Assembly (NCBI GenBank): GCA_024697845.1
Contig: JAILRZ010000100.1
Location: 1-51,566 of the forward strand
Direction: 5' to 3'
DNA: 51,566 nt
DNA from: Eubacterium sp.
GTDB taxonomy: Bacteria > Bacillota > Clostridia > Lachnospirales > Lachnospiraceae
The notes beneath the pieces were generated by a model. The model was not told where the DNA came from. It worked only from the letters and a program-made list of their open reading frames with translations, and made no database searches. Both the position numbers and the translations under genes were made by a program. Of the stretch, positions 10,384-18,695 are shown in pieces (the stretch's first letter is position 1; each line of letters begins with the position of its first letter).

Positions 10384-10633
10384 TACGAATACTTTTCATG
10401 AATATATATTTTCATCCGTAGTCCATTATGCATTTTTACGAATGATTTTTTCTTATTATATTTTTCATTCGTAATAAACACGGGCTCTCTACGAATAAAC
10501 TTCTCACTATGTACTTTTCATTCGTAATCAATTCTCCTTTTCTACGAATGATTTTCTCATATTGTTCTTTTTATTCGTAACCACCCACTAAAACCTACGA
10601 ATGATTTTTCGTTCTTTTACCTATCCATTCGTA
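10384..10633 (-). repeat. Five-unit tandem inverted-repeat array, 53-bp period
   Basis: Five palindromic units begin at 10384, 10437, 10490, 10543 and 10596, exactly 53 bp apart. Each unit is 37-38 bp: arm TACGAATGA, a T-rich core of about 20 nt, and arm TCATTCGTA. Spacers between units are 16 bp and unrelated to one another. Cores and spacers have diverged but arms and spacing have not. The period is not a multiple of three, so the array is not a protein repeat. It is assigned to the minus strand because a minus promoter lies just beyond it and most imperfect pairs become G-U only in minus-strand RNA. See findings. Confidence 0.9.
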
Positions 10634-10674
10634 ATTCTCATATCCCGAGCGAATATATAAACTATATGTGACTA

Positions 10675-10703
10675 ATTATATTCTTTTTGTCAAACAAAAT
10701 CAA
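10675..10703 (-). promoter_or_regulatory. Sigma-A-like promoter reading into the 53-bp array and nuclease-like gene
   Basis: On the minus strand, TTGATT (10703-10698) is followed after 17 bp by a perfect TATAAT (10680-10675). The predicted start near 10668 gives a leader of about 310 nt that passes through all five repeat units before the GTG at 10358. Prediction from consensus only. Confidence 0.55.
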
Positions 10704-10737
10704 CCCCAAATCCCCTCAAAAACATGACACAGAACAA

Positions 10738-10860
10738 AGTGTCGCTTGCGACACTTCGCGCGCGAGCGGATGCGTCAGCATAAATACATCTCCGCGAGCT
10801 GCGCATCCTTGCGGAGCATTTTTATTTCATGGGGAAGTTCAAAGAACTTTCCTATGAAAT
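10738..10860. repeat. GC-rich hairpin cluster between pgi and the array promoter
   Basis: Three inverted repeats lie in a non-coding stretch: AGTGTCGC-TT-GCGACACT (10738-10755), CTCCGC with GCGGAG (10790-10816), and a 17-bp stem at 10824-10840/10844-10860 with two G-U pairs when read on the plus strand. GGATGCG (near 10768) can also pair with CGCATCC (near 10802), so alternative folds exist. The block is much more GC-rich than its surroundings and looks like an inserted dispersed element. No open frame of note. Confidence 0.6.
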
Positions 10861-10897
10861 AAAAAAAGCCCTTGGAATGCAAGCATTCCAGGGCTTT
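10861..10897 (-). terminator. Intrinsic terminator after pgi
   Basis: On the minus strand a stem of about 15 bp (AAAGCCCTGGAATGC with GCATTCCAAGGGCTTT, one bulge) leads into a T-run of seven. It lies 56 bp after the pgi stop codon. Confidence 0.9.
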
Positions 10898-10952
10898 GTA
10901 ATTTGTCTAGTTTTGCATCACTTGTAGTAACGCGCATTGCCGCTTTAAGAAA

Positions 10953-12299
10953 TTATAATCTCTTTAATAATTCTGCTGCCATATCTTCGAATCCCGGCTT
11001 TCCGAGAAGTGCAAACATATTCTTCTTGTAGCTTTCTACACCTGGCTGGTTGAATGGATTTACGCCAAGGATATATCCGCTGACACCACATGCAAATTCA
11101 AACATGTAGAATAATTCACCAAGGAAGAATTCGTTTCTTTCAGGAACTTTTACCATAAGGTTTGGAACATTACCGTCTGTATGAGCAAGAATTGTACCAT
11201 TCATAGCACTCTTGTTTACGAAGTCCATATTCTTTCCTGCCAAGTAATTGAGTCCGTCCAAATCTTCTGCTGCTTCTTCAATTAAAACTTCTGCTGCAGG
11301 ATTTTCAACATTAAGTACAGTTTCGAACATTAATCTTGTTCCTTCCTGAATGAACTGACCCATGGAATGAAGATCTGCTGTCAAATCAACTGCTGCCGGG
11401 AAAATACCCTTTAAGTCTTTTCCTTCACTTTCACCGTAAAGCTGTTTCCACCATTCGCTGACATAATGAAGACTTGGTTCATAGTTTGCGATAATTTCAA
11501 CGGATTTACCCTGTTCATGAAGAATATTTCTGATTACTGCATACTGCATTGCGTCATTTTCTTCAAATGCTGCATTTAATGCTCTTTCACGTCCGCTTGC
11601 TGCACCTGCCATCAACTGATCAAGATCAGCACCGCTTACTGCGATTGGAAGTAAACCTACTGCTGTAAGAACTGAGAAACGTCCTCCAACATCATCAGGA
11701 ACAACGAATGTTTCGTATCCTTCTGCTGTAGCAAGAACCTTTAATGCTCCCTTTTCTTTATCTGTAGTTGCATAAATTCTCTTCGCTGCTTCTTCCTTAC
11801 CGTATTTCTTTTCCAATAAGTTCTTAAATACACGGAATGCAATTGCAGGTTCTGTTGTTGTACCGGATTTTGAAATTACATTTACAGAGAAATCTCTGTC
11901 TCCGATTACTTCCAATAATCCTGCAAGATATGTTGAGCTGATATTGTTTCCTGCATAATAAATTTCAGGAGTCTTACGAACTTCCTTGGAAACATTGTTA
12001 TAGAAGTCATGTCTTAAAAATTCAATTGCTGCTCTGGCACCAAGATAAGAACCTCCGATACCGATTACAACTAATACTTCAGAATCACTCTGAATCTTTT
12101 CAGCCGCCTTCTTAATACGTTCAAATTCATCTTTATCATAATCAACCGGTAAATCAATCCATCCTAAGAAATCATTACCTTCCCCTGTTTTTTCTACTAA
12201 TACTTTTTTTGCACTTTCAGCTTTTTCCTTCATACTGCTTACTTCAGCATCTGTGAAAAACTGTGTTGCCTTTGAATAATCAAATGATACCTTTGCCAT
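10953..12299 (-). CDS. pgi: Glucose-6-phosphate isomerase
   Basis: Cytosolic enzyme that interconverts glucose-6-phosphate and fructose-6-phosphate in glycolysis and supplies fructose-6-phosphate for sugar-nucleotide synthesis. The start is ATG 12299 (448 residues, typical for the short Firmicutes form) because GGAGGAG lies about 9 nt upstream; an in-frame ATG twelve codons earlier has no such site. Motifs include [16 protein letters not shown], the phosphate-binding [15 protein letters not shown], and [13 protein letters not shown]. It is a single-gene unit with its own terminator. Confidence 0.96.
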   Translation of the reverse strand: MAKVSFDYSKATQFFTDAEVSSMKEKAESAKKVLVEKTGEGNDFLGWIDLPVDYDKDEFERIKKAAEKIQSDSEVLVVIGIGGSYLGARAAIEFLRHDFYNNVSKEVRKTPEIYYAGNNISSTYLAGLLEVIGDRDFSVNVISKSGTTTEPAIAFRVFKNLLEKKYGKEEAAKRIYATTDKEKGALKVLATAEGYETFVVPDDVGGRFSVLTAVGLLPIAVSGADLDQLMAGAASGRERALNAAFEENDAMQYAVIRNILHEQGKSVEIIANYEPSLHYVSEWWKQLYGESEGKDLKGIFPAAVDLTADLHSMGQFIQEGTRLMFETVLNVENPAAEVLIEEAAEDLDGLNYLAGKNMDFVNKSAMNGTILAHTDGNVPNLMVKVPERNEFFLGELFYMFEFACGVSGYILGVNPFNQPGVESYKKNMFALLGKPGFEDMAAELLKRL

Positions 12300-12459
12300 T
12301 TTAATTTCTCCTCCGTTTAATTGTGAATAACCCATTTTTTATGTCTCAATCGATGTCATCACGATATTCGGTCAGGGAGATTTCTCTCTCTGGCATATGA
12401 ATACTCATTATATTATAGGGGTTTGGAACATTTTTATCAAGCAAATTTTCTTATCCCAC

Positions 12460-12516
12460 AAAAAAAATTGTGCAAAATGAATTTTCCATGTTTTTCCGAC
12501 TTTCATTTTGCACAAT
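12460..12516 (-). terminator. Long-stem terminator after the small membrane protein gene
   Basis: A perfect 15-bp inverted repeat (ATTGTGCAAAATGAA at 12467-12481 with its complement at 12502-12516) encloses a 20-nt loop. On the minus strand it is followed by eight T residues. It starts 9 bp after the stop codon at 12525. Confidence 0.85.
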
Positions 12517-12524
12517 CTTATCTT

Positions 12525-12806
12525 TTAATATTCTTTCATCCGCTCCAAATCGCTGGAAACCTGCTTACACTTTACCACTATAATTCTACGAACAATACTC
12601 AGAATCACCGCGCCTGCCACACTCACGCATAATCCCCAGGCACATAACTTCATCTTCATTTCATCCGCACTGCCATAATAAAAGTATAAAATTACAAGGA
12701 ATGCTGCAGCAACGATCAACAAAATAGCACTAAAGGCTGAAATCACATTTAACTGCTGCTTATGCTTTTCTAACTGCTTTTCCTGTTTCTTTTTAAAATC
12801 TTTCAT
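12525..12806 (-). CDS. Small two-segment membrane protein of unknown function
   Basis: 93 residues. A lysine/glutamine-rich cytoplasmic N terminus (about 1-19) is followed by two hydrophobic segments (about 22-43 and 53-71) and a short basic tail. No recognised domain. AAGGAG lies 6 nt before the ATG. It is monocistronic, with a strong terminator of its own. Confidence 0.75.
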   Translation of the reverse strand: MKDFKKKQEKQLEKHKQQLNVISAFSAILLIVAAAFLVILYFYYGSADEMKMKLCAWGLCVSVAGAVILSIVRRIIVVKCKQVSSDLERMKEY

Positions 12807-12940
12807 CTGTTTCTCCTTTTTTGGAAACCTTCGTAATATCTAGTATAATCAGTCCATTTCTATTTTTCAACCAGGATTTTTAATTTCGCACAAACCGCAA
12901 TTCTTTCCCCCAATCTATGCAATTTCTTCCTTGCAGTGCA

Positions 12941-12992
12941 GAAAAACACCTGGTGGCTGCGAAAATCAAAGGAGAAAAACCACCAGGCGTTC
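12941..12992 (-). terminator. Terminator after the glucanase-like gene
   Basis: On the minus strand AACGCCTGGTGG pairs with CCACCAGGTGTT (one G-U) across a 23-nt pyrimidine-rich loop, followed by a short T-run. It lies about 40 bp after the stop at 13034. Confidence 0.75.
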
Positions 12993-13033
12993 TATTAAAT
13001 TGTCTTTGTATAGAAATTATCTGCTCTTTCTAA

Positions 13034-16000
13034 TTATCTAATCTCCATCTCCCAAAGAGAATATCCATATCCGGTTCCTCTCTGTTTACCGACAAATTTT
13101 ACAAATCTTGCATTGACCGGATTGAATGAAATCACATCAATTCCTCCATCCTGATTTGTCAATGAAGCTACGGTAGTAAATGTCTTACCGTCTGTTGATA
13201 CCTGAATTTCGTAAGCTTTTCCGTAAGCAGCTTCCCAATTCAGTTCTACCCTGGAAATGCTCTTTGTCTGTCCCAGGTCTCTTAATAACCACTGATTATC
13301 GCTCCAATCTGATGCCCATCTTGTTCCTGCATTTCCATCAAATGCATTGTTTGCAATATATCCTCCTTCTACGGAAGATGCGCTTGCACTTGCCGGTGCA
13401 GGAGGTAATGTAGGTGCTTCAGTAGTTGTTTCTACCACAGTTTCGGTTCCCATGACTTCAAATTCGAAGATTGAGAAACCATACTGGGTTGTTCTGGTCT
13501 TTCCGTTCATTCTCACATATCTTGCAGAAGTCTTAGCAAATTTGAATTCAGAAAGACCTGCTTTACCATTTGTAATAGTCTGTACGGTTGTCCAGTTCTG
13601 TGCATCATTGGAAACATCGATTGTATAATTCTTTCCTGCTGCTGTTTCCCAATTGATATTTACCTGATCAAACTGACAAGTTTTTCCTAAATCAACATAG
13701 AAGTACTGATTATCTGTAAATTCAGATTCCCATCTAGATCCGTTATTTCCATCTACTGCTAAGTTTGCCTTATTCCATCCAAGTTCTGTAGACGCATATG
13801 CATTCTTCTTGAGAGCAATGTTCTTCTTATTCGGAATCTCACTTTCTGTTGTTTCTTCTTTTACAACATAGCTATAATTTGCTTTTGCAGACTCACCGGC
13901 TTCATTCACAGCTGTTACGGAAATTGTATGTGTTCCCGGTGTGAATCTATCCTTCTGTGCCTGTGCATTGTATGTTAATGTTGTTATTCCTGTAGCAACC
14001 AATGCATTGTCAATGTAGAAGTTATAGCTTGTTGCATTATTTGCTGCACCCCAGCTGAATACATATGGTGTATTATTATTTCCTGTAAAAGTCAATCCAA
14101 TCGGTGCGGATGGCAGCTGTACCGGTGCCTTTGTTGTCTGTTCCTGTGTTGTTGTTTCAACAGCAGTTCCTGCAACTCCTAAGATTTCCATTTCAAAAAT
14201 AGAGAATCCGTACTGGGTTGTTCTGGTCTTTCCGTTCATTCTTACATATTTTGCATTCACTGCATTAAATGGTGTCTGAACCACACCTTCTTTTCCGTCT
14301 GTAACGGTTGCTACGGTTGTCCAGTTTTGAGCATCGTTGGATACATCAATCGTATAATTCTTTCCTGCTGCTCTTTCCCAATTAATGTTAACCTGATCAA
14401 TTTTACTTACAGAACCTAAATCAATGTAAATATACTGATTGTCAGCAAATTCAGATTCCCATCTTGATCCGTTATTTCCATCTACTGCAAGGTTTGCTTT
14501 GTTTCCACCTAATTCAGTAGATGCGTATGCTTTCTTGCCTGTTGCAATATTTGTTTCTCCTGCAATAGGAGTTCTTCCTGTTGTTACTTCTGTTTTCTTT
14601 GTTGTAACTTCCTGCTTTTTCGTTGTTGTTGGAGCTGTAGTTACAGGATTTTCAACATCCTTTTCCGGAATGAAATATGTCTTTCCATCATCTACAGGGT
14701 TTCCATAGTTCTTATAAACATTTCCTGCTGCAGTTAAGTTACCGTTAGAATATCTCCATAAACCTGTTCTGTCATCGTCAAAATCAAATGCTGCATATCT
14801 TTCAACATATTCTCTGGAATCCAGTCCCGGCATTACTGCTTCCCAGAATTCTTTTGTTCCATTTCCACCGGTTGCTGTTACATACTGTCCCTTGGTTGAG
14901 AATTCTGTAATCCAGATTGGCTTATGATATTTTTCCCATGTCCAGTCAACGATTTCTGTTAAGAACCAGTTTGCCATTCCGGAGCCTGCATAGTTGTCCG
15001 GATAGCAATGAATTGCAATGAAGTCCGGCTCATGGTCATTGTTGGCGTCAATCTTGCTCATAAATGCCTGGAACCAATCCGGTGATCCGGATGGCCATAA
15101 TGCCGTAACCGGTGAGCTGATGTTAATTCCCGTCACACCATCAAATCCCTGCCAAGCATTGTAAACATCCTGTACTGACATATTAATCTGATCGGTTACG
15201 TCCGGTTCATTAAATGTCAGACAATATTTGTACCCCTTATTCTTAAGGTTATTAATTCTTGTTCTTGCATTATTTGCACTTGTTTCTTTCCAAATCATTG
15301 GAACAAATTCGACGTCATTGTATTTGCTTGCTGTATTTGGATTTTCTGACCAGTTGTAATACCAGCCAATGTTCATATTCTTCAGATCAAGGTTCTGTCC
15401 CATATTTGCAGATAGTCCTAAACCTTTCTTTGTAATACCAAATCTGCTTGCAGGTGTATTTCTGCTGCTTCCGTCGGTATATTCAGCCTGAACGGTTACT
15501 GCATAATATTTCACCTTTGTTGCATGATATTCAAAGGATGTATTTGTTGTTCTTCCGGCTAACTGTCCGTCAACATAGACTGCATAATCCTTAACCGGTC
15601 TAAGCTGTGAAGCATTCCACTGAATCTTAATATCTCCGGCTGCTTTTACAGAGCCCTTTGCAGGACTTGTAATGACAAAGTTTTGTTCTGCATCCGGTCG
15701 GGTTGGCTGTTCTGTCTGAGGTTCGGCAGTTGTTGCTTCTGTTGTTACAGGTTCAATTGGTCCACCAGGAATATCCACATGACCTTTTCCGTATTCTACA
15801 ACCTGCTGTCTCTGACCTGATATGGTAACAGCTCCACCCTGTCCGTTAATTACATGACTAATTCCAGGATTTCCTGCCAGCATTACTGTACATACATTGT
15901 GTACTGCCACGTTATCTGCGTCTGGAACTTCCATTCCGTTTTCTGCATTAATTGTTGCGTCTCTATGATATGAATAAATTCCAAGTCCATATGCTTCATG

Positions 16001-17587
16001 AGATTTTACATTATCTGCTACTTTGTAAGAAGCAAATCCGTCGACTGTGCCGTTATGACTCTTCCAGCTCTGCTGATTTGGAACGTCGTAAGGCAATTCA
16101 CTCTGATAGAAATAACATCTTCCGCCTTCACCATTCCACAATGTCTGGTACTCATGGAAATGTTCTACGAACAGTCCATACATGGTCATATAATTTCCGT
16201 TAATTACAATACCGTTTTGCGTCTTGTTACTGTTCCATGCCACCCCGGCTCCATGATCGGCTCGCCATACCCAGAAGTTATCACCGATAACGTCGTTTGC
16301 ATTCACGATGATACATGTCTTACTCTGTGCTACAGAGGAGGTTACACCACCAACTCTGAAGAACAGATCACTTAAAAGAATCGGGTCTGACTGATGTCTT
16401 GCAGATGAATTGTCCGGACCTACTTTCAATAAGGTTTCTGTATAAGAACCACCTGCGTCATATAACAGTCCTGATACAGATACGCCGTCTACATCTGCAA
16501 CTTCCATACAGGCATTGTTTCCAGTTGGTGTTAAAGTTGCGTATCCAAGACCTAATACAACGGTGTCTTTCTTTGTTACTTTAATTGGTTTGTTCACACG
16601 GTAAATACCCGGTGTTAAAATCAAATGTTTTCCACTTTCCAAAGCTGCATTGATTGTGTCTGCATTATCCTTGTCCGGCTTTGCAATGTAGAATTTATCA
16701 ATACTGATTGACTTTCCAGCTTCCTTTCCGTTTTTCCAGGATGTTCCTGTTGAGTTTGCTTTCAATGAAGGAACAAAGACGCTGTAATTGTCATTATTGT
16801 CTACGGTCAAATACGGAGTTTCACGAATAATCGGTGTCTTTTCTACTCCGGTATAGAACTGATAAGTTGGGTTATACTGCCAGTTGCTTTCCAGCTTTCC
16901 TCCGGTATCCTGATCTCTTGAATTCGGATCCATGCCGATAAATACAGCATTCCAAACGCCACCTGCCCAAGCATTGTAATTATCATTTCTTGAGCAATAC
17001 TGCTGTTCAGACCAGGCTGCTGCTGTACCGTCAACATTGGTATCTGCTACGAATCCACCGCTGGCCCATCCTTGTCCCCATTGGTCAAGGGCTAACCAGT
17101 TTTTGAAGTTCATTCTTCGAAGTGAAGTTGCCTGAGCTGCTGCCCAGGTTGTTGTTTGATTTACAGTAAAGTTTTCACAGCTACGCCAAAAATTACACGT
17201 TGCATTTGCCCCCATCCAATCAGCATTACAGTCCAATTCGTTCACGACTGTCTCTGTTGGAAGATTTCCTAATCCGGCGATCTGAGTGTAAAAGCCTACT
17301 TTCGCACGAACATTATTATAATGTCCTGGTTTAAACAGAATTGCATACCGATCTTGTCCGAACTGATTCGTTTCCTGAATTCCGTAAACCCTGTCGATTA
17401 CCGACTGAATGTCTGCATCTGAATCATTGTCATCAAATACATAAACATAATCCCCAAAAAGTGACGTTGTAAAGTCACTAGCGTTGGCGGCTTTTACCCC
17501 TGTGCTAGGACCAGTATACTGTATTCCCGCGAATACAGTCACCATAGTCATTGCTATGGCAGAGACTTTCCTCAATTGTCGTCTCAT
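13034..17587 (-). CDS. Secreted multidomain beta-1,3-glucanase-like enzyme (GH55-like + GH128-like, three F5/8C domains)
   Basis: 1517-residue exported enzyme. A signal peptide (about 1-33) precedes a right-handed beta-helix region (about 36-605) with pectate-lyase-3/GH55-like features (YAILFKPGHYNN; HLILTPGIYRVNKPI). A Thr/Pro linker (about 606-632) leads to an FN3-like domain (about 636-722). A GH128-like TIM barrel follows (about 725-960): FNEPD near 793 would hold the acid/base glutamate and WITEFS near 895 the nucleophile. After a second Thr-rich linker come F5/8C (CBM32-type) domains at about 1012-1139, 1256-1379 and 1396-1517, with an FN3-like domain at about 1160-1245. The first two F5/8C copies are nearly identical, a sign of recent duplication. 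Both predicted catalytic families act on beta-1,3-glucan, but the assignments are by motif. GAGGAGG precedes the ATG. Confidence 0.88.
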   Translation of the reverse strand: MRRQLRKVSAIAMTMVTVFAGIQYTGPSTGVKAANASDFTTSLFGDYVYVFDDNDSDADIQSVIDRVYGIQETNQFGQDRYAILFKPGHYNNVRAKVGFYTQIAGLGNLPTETVVNELDCNADWMGANATCNFWRSCENFTVNQTTTWAAAQATSLRRMNFKNWLALDQWGQGWASGGFVADTNVDGTAAAWSEQQYCSRNDNYNAWAGGVWNAVFIGMDPNSRDQDTGGKLESNWQYNPTYQFYTGVEKTPIIRETPYLTVDNNDNYSVFVPSLKANSTGTSWKNGKEAGKSISIDKFYIAKPDKDNADTINAALESGKHLILTPGIYRVNKPIKVTKKDTVVLGLGYATLTPTGNNACMEVADVDGVSVSGLLYDAGGSYTETLLKVGPDNSSARHQSDPILLSDLFFRVGGVTSSVAQSKTCIIVNANDVIGDNFWVWRADHGAGVAWNSNKTQNGIVINGNYMTMYGLFVEHFHEYQTLWNGEGGRCYFYQSELPYDVPNQQSWKSHNGTVDGFASYKVADNVKSHEAYGLGIYSYHRDATINAENGMEVPDADNVAVHNVCTVMLAGNPGISHVINGQGGAVTISGQRQQVVEYGKGHVDIPGGPIEPVTTEATTAEPQTEQPTRPDAEQNFVITSPAKGSVKAAGDIKIQWNASQLRPVKDYAVYVDGQLAGRTTNTSFEYHATKVKYYAVTVQAEYTDGSSRNTPASRFGITKKGLGLSANMGQNLDLKNMNIGWYYNWSENPNTASKYNDVEFVPMIWKETSANNARTRINNLKNKGYKYCLTFNEPDVTDQINMSVQDVYNAWQGFDGVTGINISSPVTALWPSGSPDWFQAFMSKIDANNDHEPDFIAIHCYPDNYAGSGMANWFLTEIVDWTWEKYHKPIWITEFSTKGQYVTATGGNGTKEFWEAVMPGLDSREYVERYAAFDFDDDRTGLWRYSNGNLTAAGNVYKNYGNPVDDGKTYFIPEKDVENPVTTAPTTTKKQEVTTKKTEVTTGRTPIAGETNIATGKKAYASTELGGNKANLAVDGNNGSRWESEFADNQYIYIDLGSVSKIDQVNINWERAAGKNYTIDVSNDAQNWTTVATVTDGKEGVVQTPFNAVNAKYVRMNGKTRTTQYGFSIFEMEILGVAGTAVETTTQEQTTKAPVQLPSAPIGLTFTGNNNTPYVFSWGAANNATSYNFYIDNALVATGITTLTYNAQAQKDRFTPGTHTISVTAVNEAGESAKANYSYVVKEETTESEIPNKKNIALKKNAYASTELGWNKANLAVDGNNGSRWESEFTDNQYFYVDLGKTCQFDQVNINWETAAGKNYTIDVSNDAQNWTTVQTITNGKAGLSEFKFAKTSARYVRMNGKTRTTQYGFSIFEFEVMGTETVVETTTEAPTLPPAPASASASSVEGGYIANNAFDGNAGTRWASDWSDNQWLLRDLGQTKSISRVELNWEAAYGKAYEIQVSTDGKTFTTVASLTNQDGGIDVISFNPVNARFVKFVGKQRGTGYGYSLWEMEIR

Positions 17588-17613
17588 GATAAATCCTCCT
17601 CTTTTAACTTAGT

Positions 17614-17676
17614 GGTTTAGCACAAGTAAAAAAATCCTTTTTATTCAATTGTAGTTTTCCGTACATCTGCTAAACC
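17614..17676 (-). promoter_or_regulatory. 9-bp inverted repeat in the leader region of the glucanase-like gene
   Basis: GGTTTAGCA (17614-17622) and its exact complement TGCTAAACC (17668-17676) bracket 45 bp just ahead of the ribosome binding site. It could be a long-range RNA stem in the 5' leader or paired operator half-sites. I cannot place a convincing promoter with confidence. Confidence 0.35.
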
Positions 17677-17827
17677 TTCATAACAAAAGTTCCGTTCTTG
17701 TCTTTCAACATTTAGCCTGCTATTTCAAATCATATCACACAACTTTTTCAAAAGGAGCCAACAATTTTCATAAATGGTGGACAATTATCATGTTTCTAGG
17801 AGATGCTGTTCTCTACCTTCGCTATTT

Positions 17828-17989
17828 TGCACCCTACAACTTCTTTTTCCCTTACAGGGTGCACCCATCGCCTTCTTTCCACTTCGTTCCTGCACCCTAC
17901 AACTTCTTTTTCCCCCACAGGGTGCACCTGTCGCCTTCTTTCCACTTCATTCCTGCACCCTACAACTTCTTTTTTCCTTACAGGGTGCA
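17828..17989 (-). repeat. Three-unit tandem inverted-repeat array, 63-bp period
   Basis: Units start at 17828, 17891 and 17954. Each is 36 bp: TGCACCCT, a 20-nt pyrimidine-rich core, AGGGTGCA. Spacers are 27 bp and nearly identical. On the minus strand pairing extends to 12 bp through G-U wobbles, and the two changes in the middle unit also keep pairing as G-U. The third unit ends 8 bp from the stop codon of the 17998-18606 gene, so on the minus strand the array would be that gene's 3' untranslated region. Frames stay open through it because 63 is a multiple of three. Confidence 0.88.
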
Positions 17990-17997
17990 CCTCCTCT

Positions 17998-18606
17998 TTA
18001 CGGTAGGTATTCTCCCAGCACCTGGTTCAGAATCACCTCCTGCAATTCTTCCTCATTCTTCTGCAGTTGCTGTTTCGTCACTGTATGACTTCGTTTCTTT
18101 TCTCCACTGCTATTGACAAGATAGTCCACCAGAATTATTTTCATTTCTTCCCGAAGCCTGTCCGTTCCAAAACTGAAATCCGCCGCTTCCAATACCAAAG
18201 CAAATCCAATTCCGATAAACATATTGATGGCGCTGCGATTAAAGATCAGTCCAAAAACAGACCAAAGTAAAATCAATGTAGCACACCAGTGAATCAACTG
18301 ATCCATTGTGTTCACCGGAATTCGCCACAGTTTTTCCCGATTCAACTGCCGTTCAATCAGAATATCCGGATTCATTATTTGCCCGCTGACTTCCTTGATG
18401 CTTTCAATTCTCATCTTAATCTGACGTAGAATTGAATTTTCCGTGCGGTTCATTGTTTCAACGTTGCGCATTAATTTCCGATAATGCGCCACAACCATTC
18501 CTTTTGCGACAAATCCCAACAAAAAAAAACTTCCCAGAACAACCAGGAAGTATTTTTCATTAAACATTGCGTTCATAATTAAGTACATTTTTGTTTCATC
18601 ATACAT
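17998..18606 (-). CDS. Membrane protein of unknown function
   Basis: 202 residues with no recognised family. A membrane segment at about 19-39 is followed by a cytoplasmic-looking helical stretch (about 40-100, with MNRTENSILRQIKMRIESI), a hydrophobic pair (about 105-140), and a charged, possibly coiled C terminus (about 150-202, KQQLQKNEEELQEVILNQ). The ATG at 18604-18606 has a G-rich GGGGGTC upstream at a workable distance. Its stop codon is directly followed by the 63-bp hairpin array. Confidence 0.75.
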   Translation of the reverse strand: MYDETKMYLIMNAMFNEKYFLVVLGSFFLLGFVAKGMVVAHYRKLMRNVETMNRTENSILRQIKMRIESIKEVSGQIMNPDILIERQLNREKLWRIPVNTMDQLIHWCATLILLWSVFGLIFNRSAINMFIGIGFALVLEAADFSFGTDRLREEMKIILVDYLVNSSGEKKRSHTVTKQQLQKNEEELQEVILNQVLGEYLP

Positions 18607-18695
18607 TTCTCAAGACCCCCTTAAATTTTCTGAACTTATTTTACCACAGGAGTCTTTTTCTTACATCAAAAATCGTTCATCAAATATCGACGTTT

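Noticed and set aside
10384-10633. CRISPR array
   Set aside because: The recurring part is an inverted pair of short arms with variable core, not a long identical repeat; spacers are only 16 bp, and no cas gene is present.
10675-10703. TTGACA near 10689 as -35 box of another promoter toward the array
   Set aside because: No acceptable -10 box lies 16-18 bp downstream; the TTGATT/TATAAT pair with 17-bp spacing fits better.
17828-17989. CsrA-binding decoy RNA (GGA in hairpin loops)
   Set aside because: GGA occurs in some loops on the minus strand of two arrays, but the 53-bp array has none, so this cannot explain the shared design.
17796-17990. Small basic protein of 21-residue repeats on the minus strand
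   Set aside because: It is only the 63-bp array read as codons; plus-strand frames are equally open, and GAGGAGG lies too close to the GTG to serve it.
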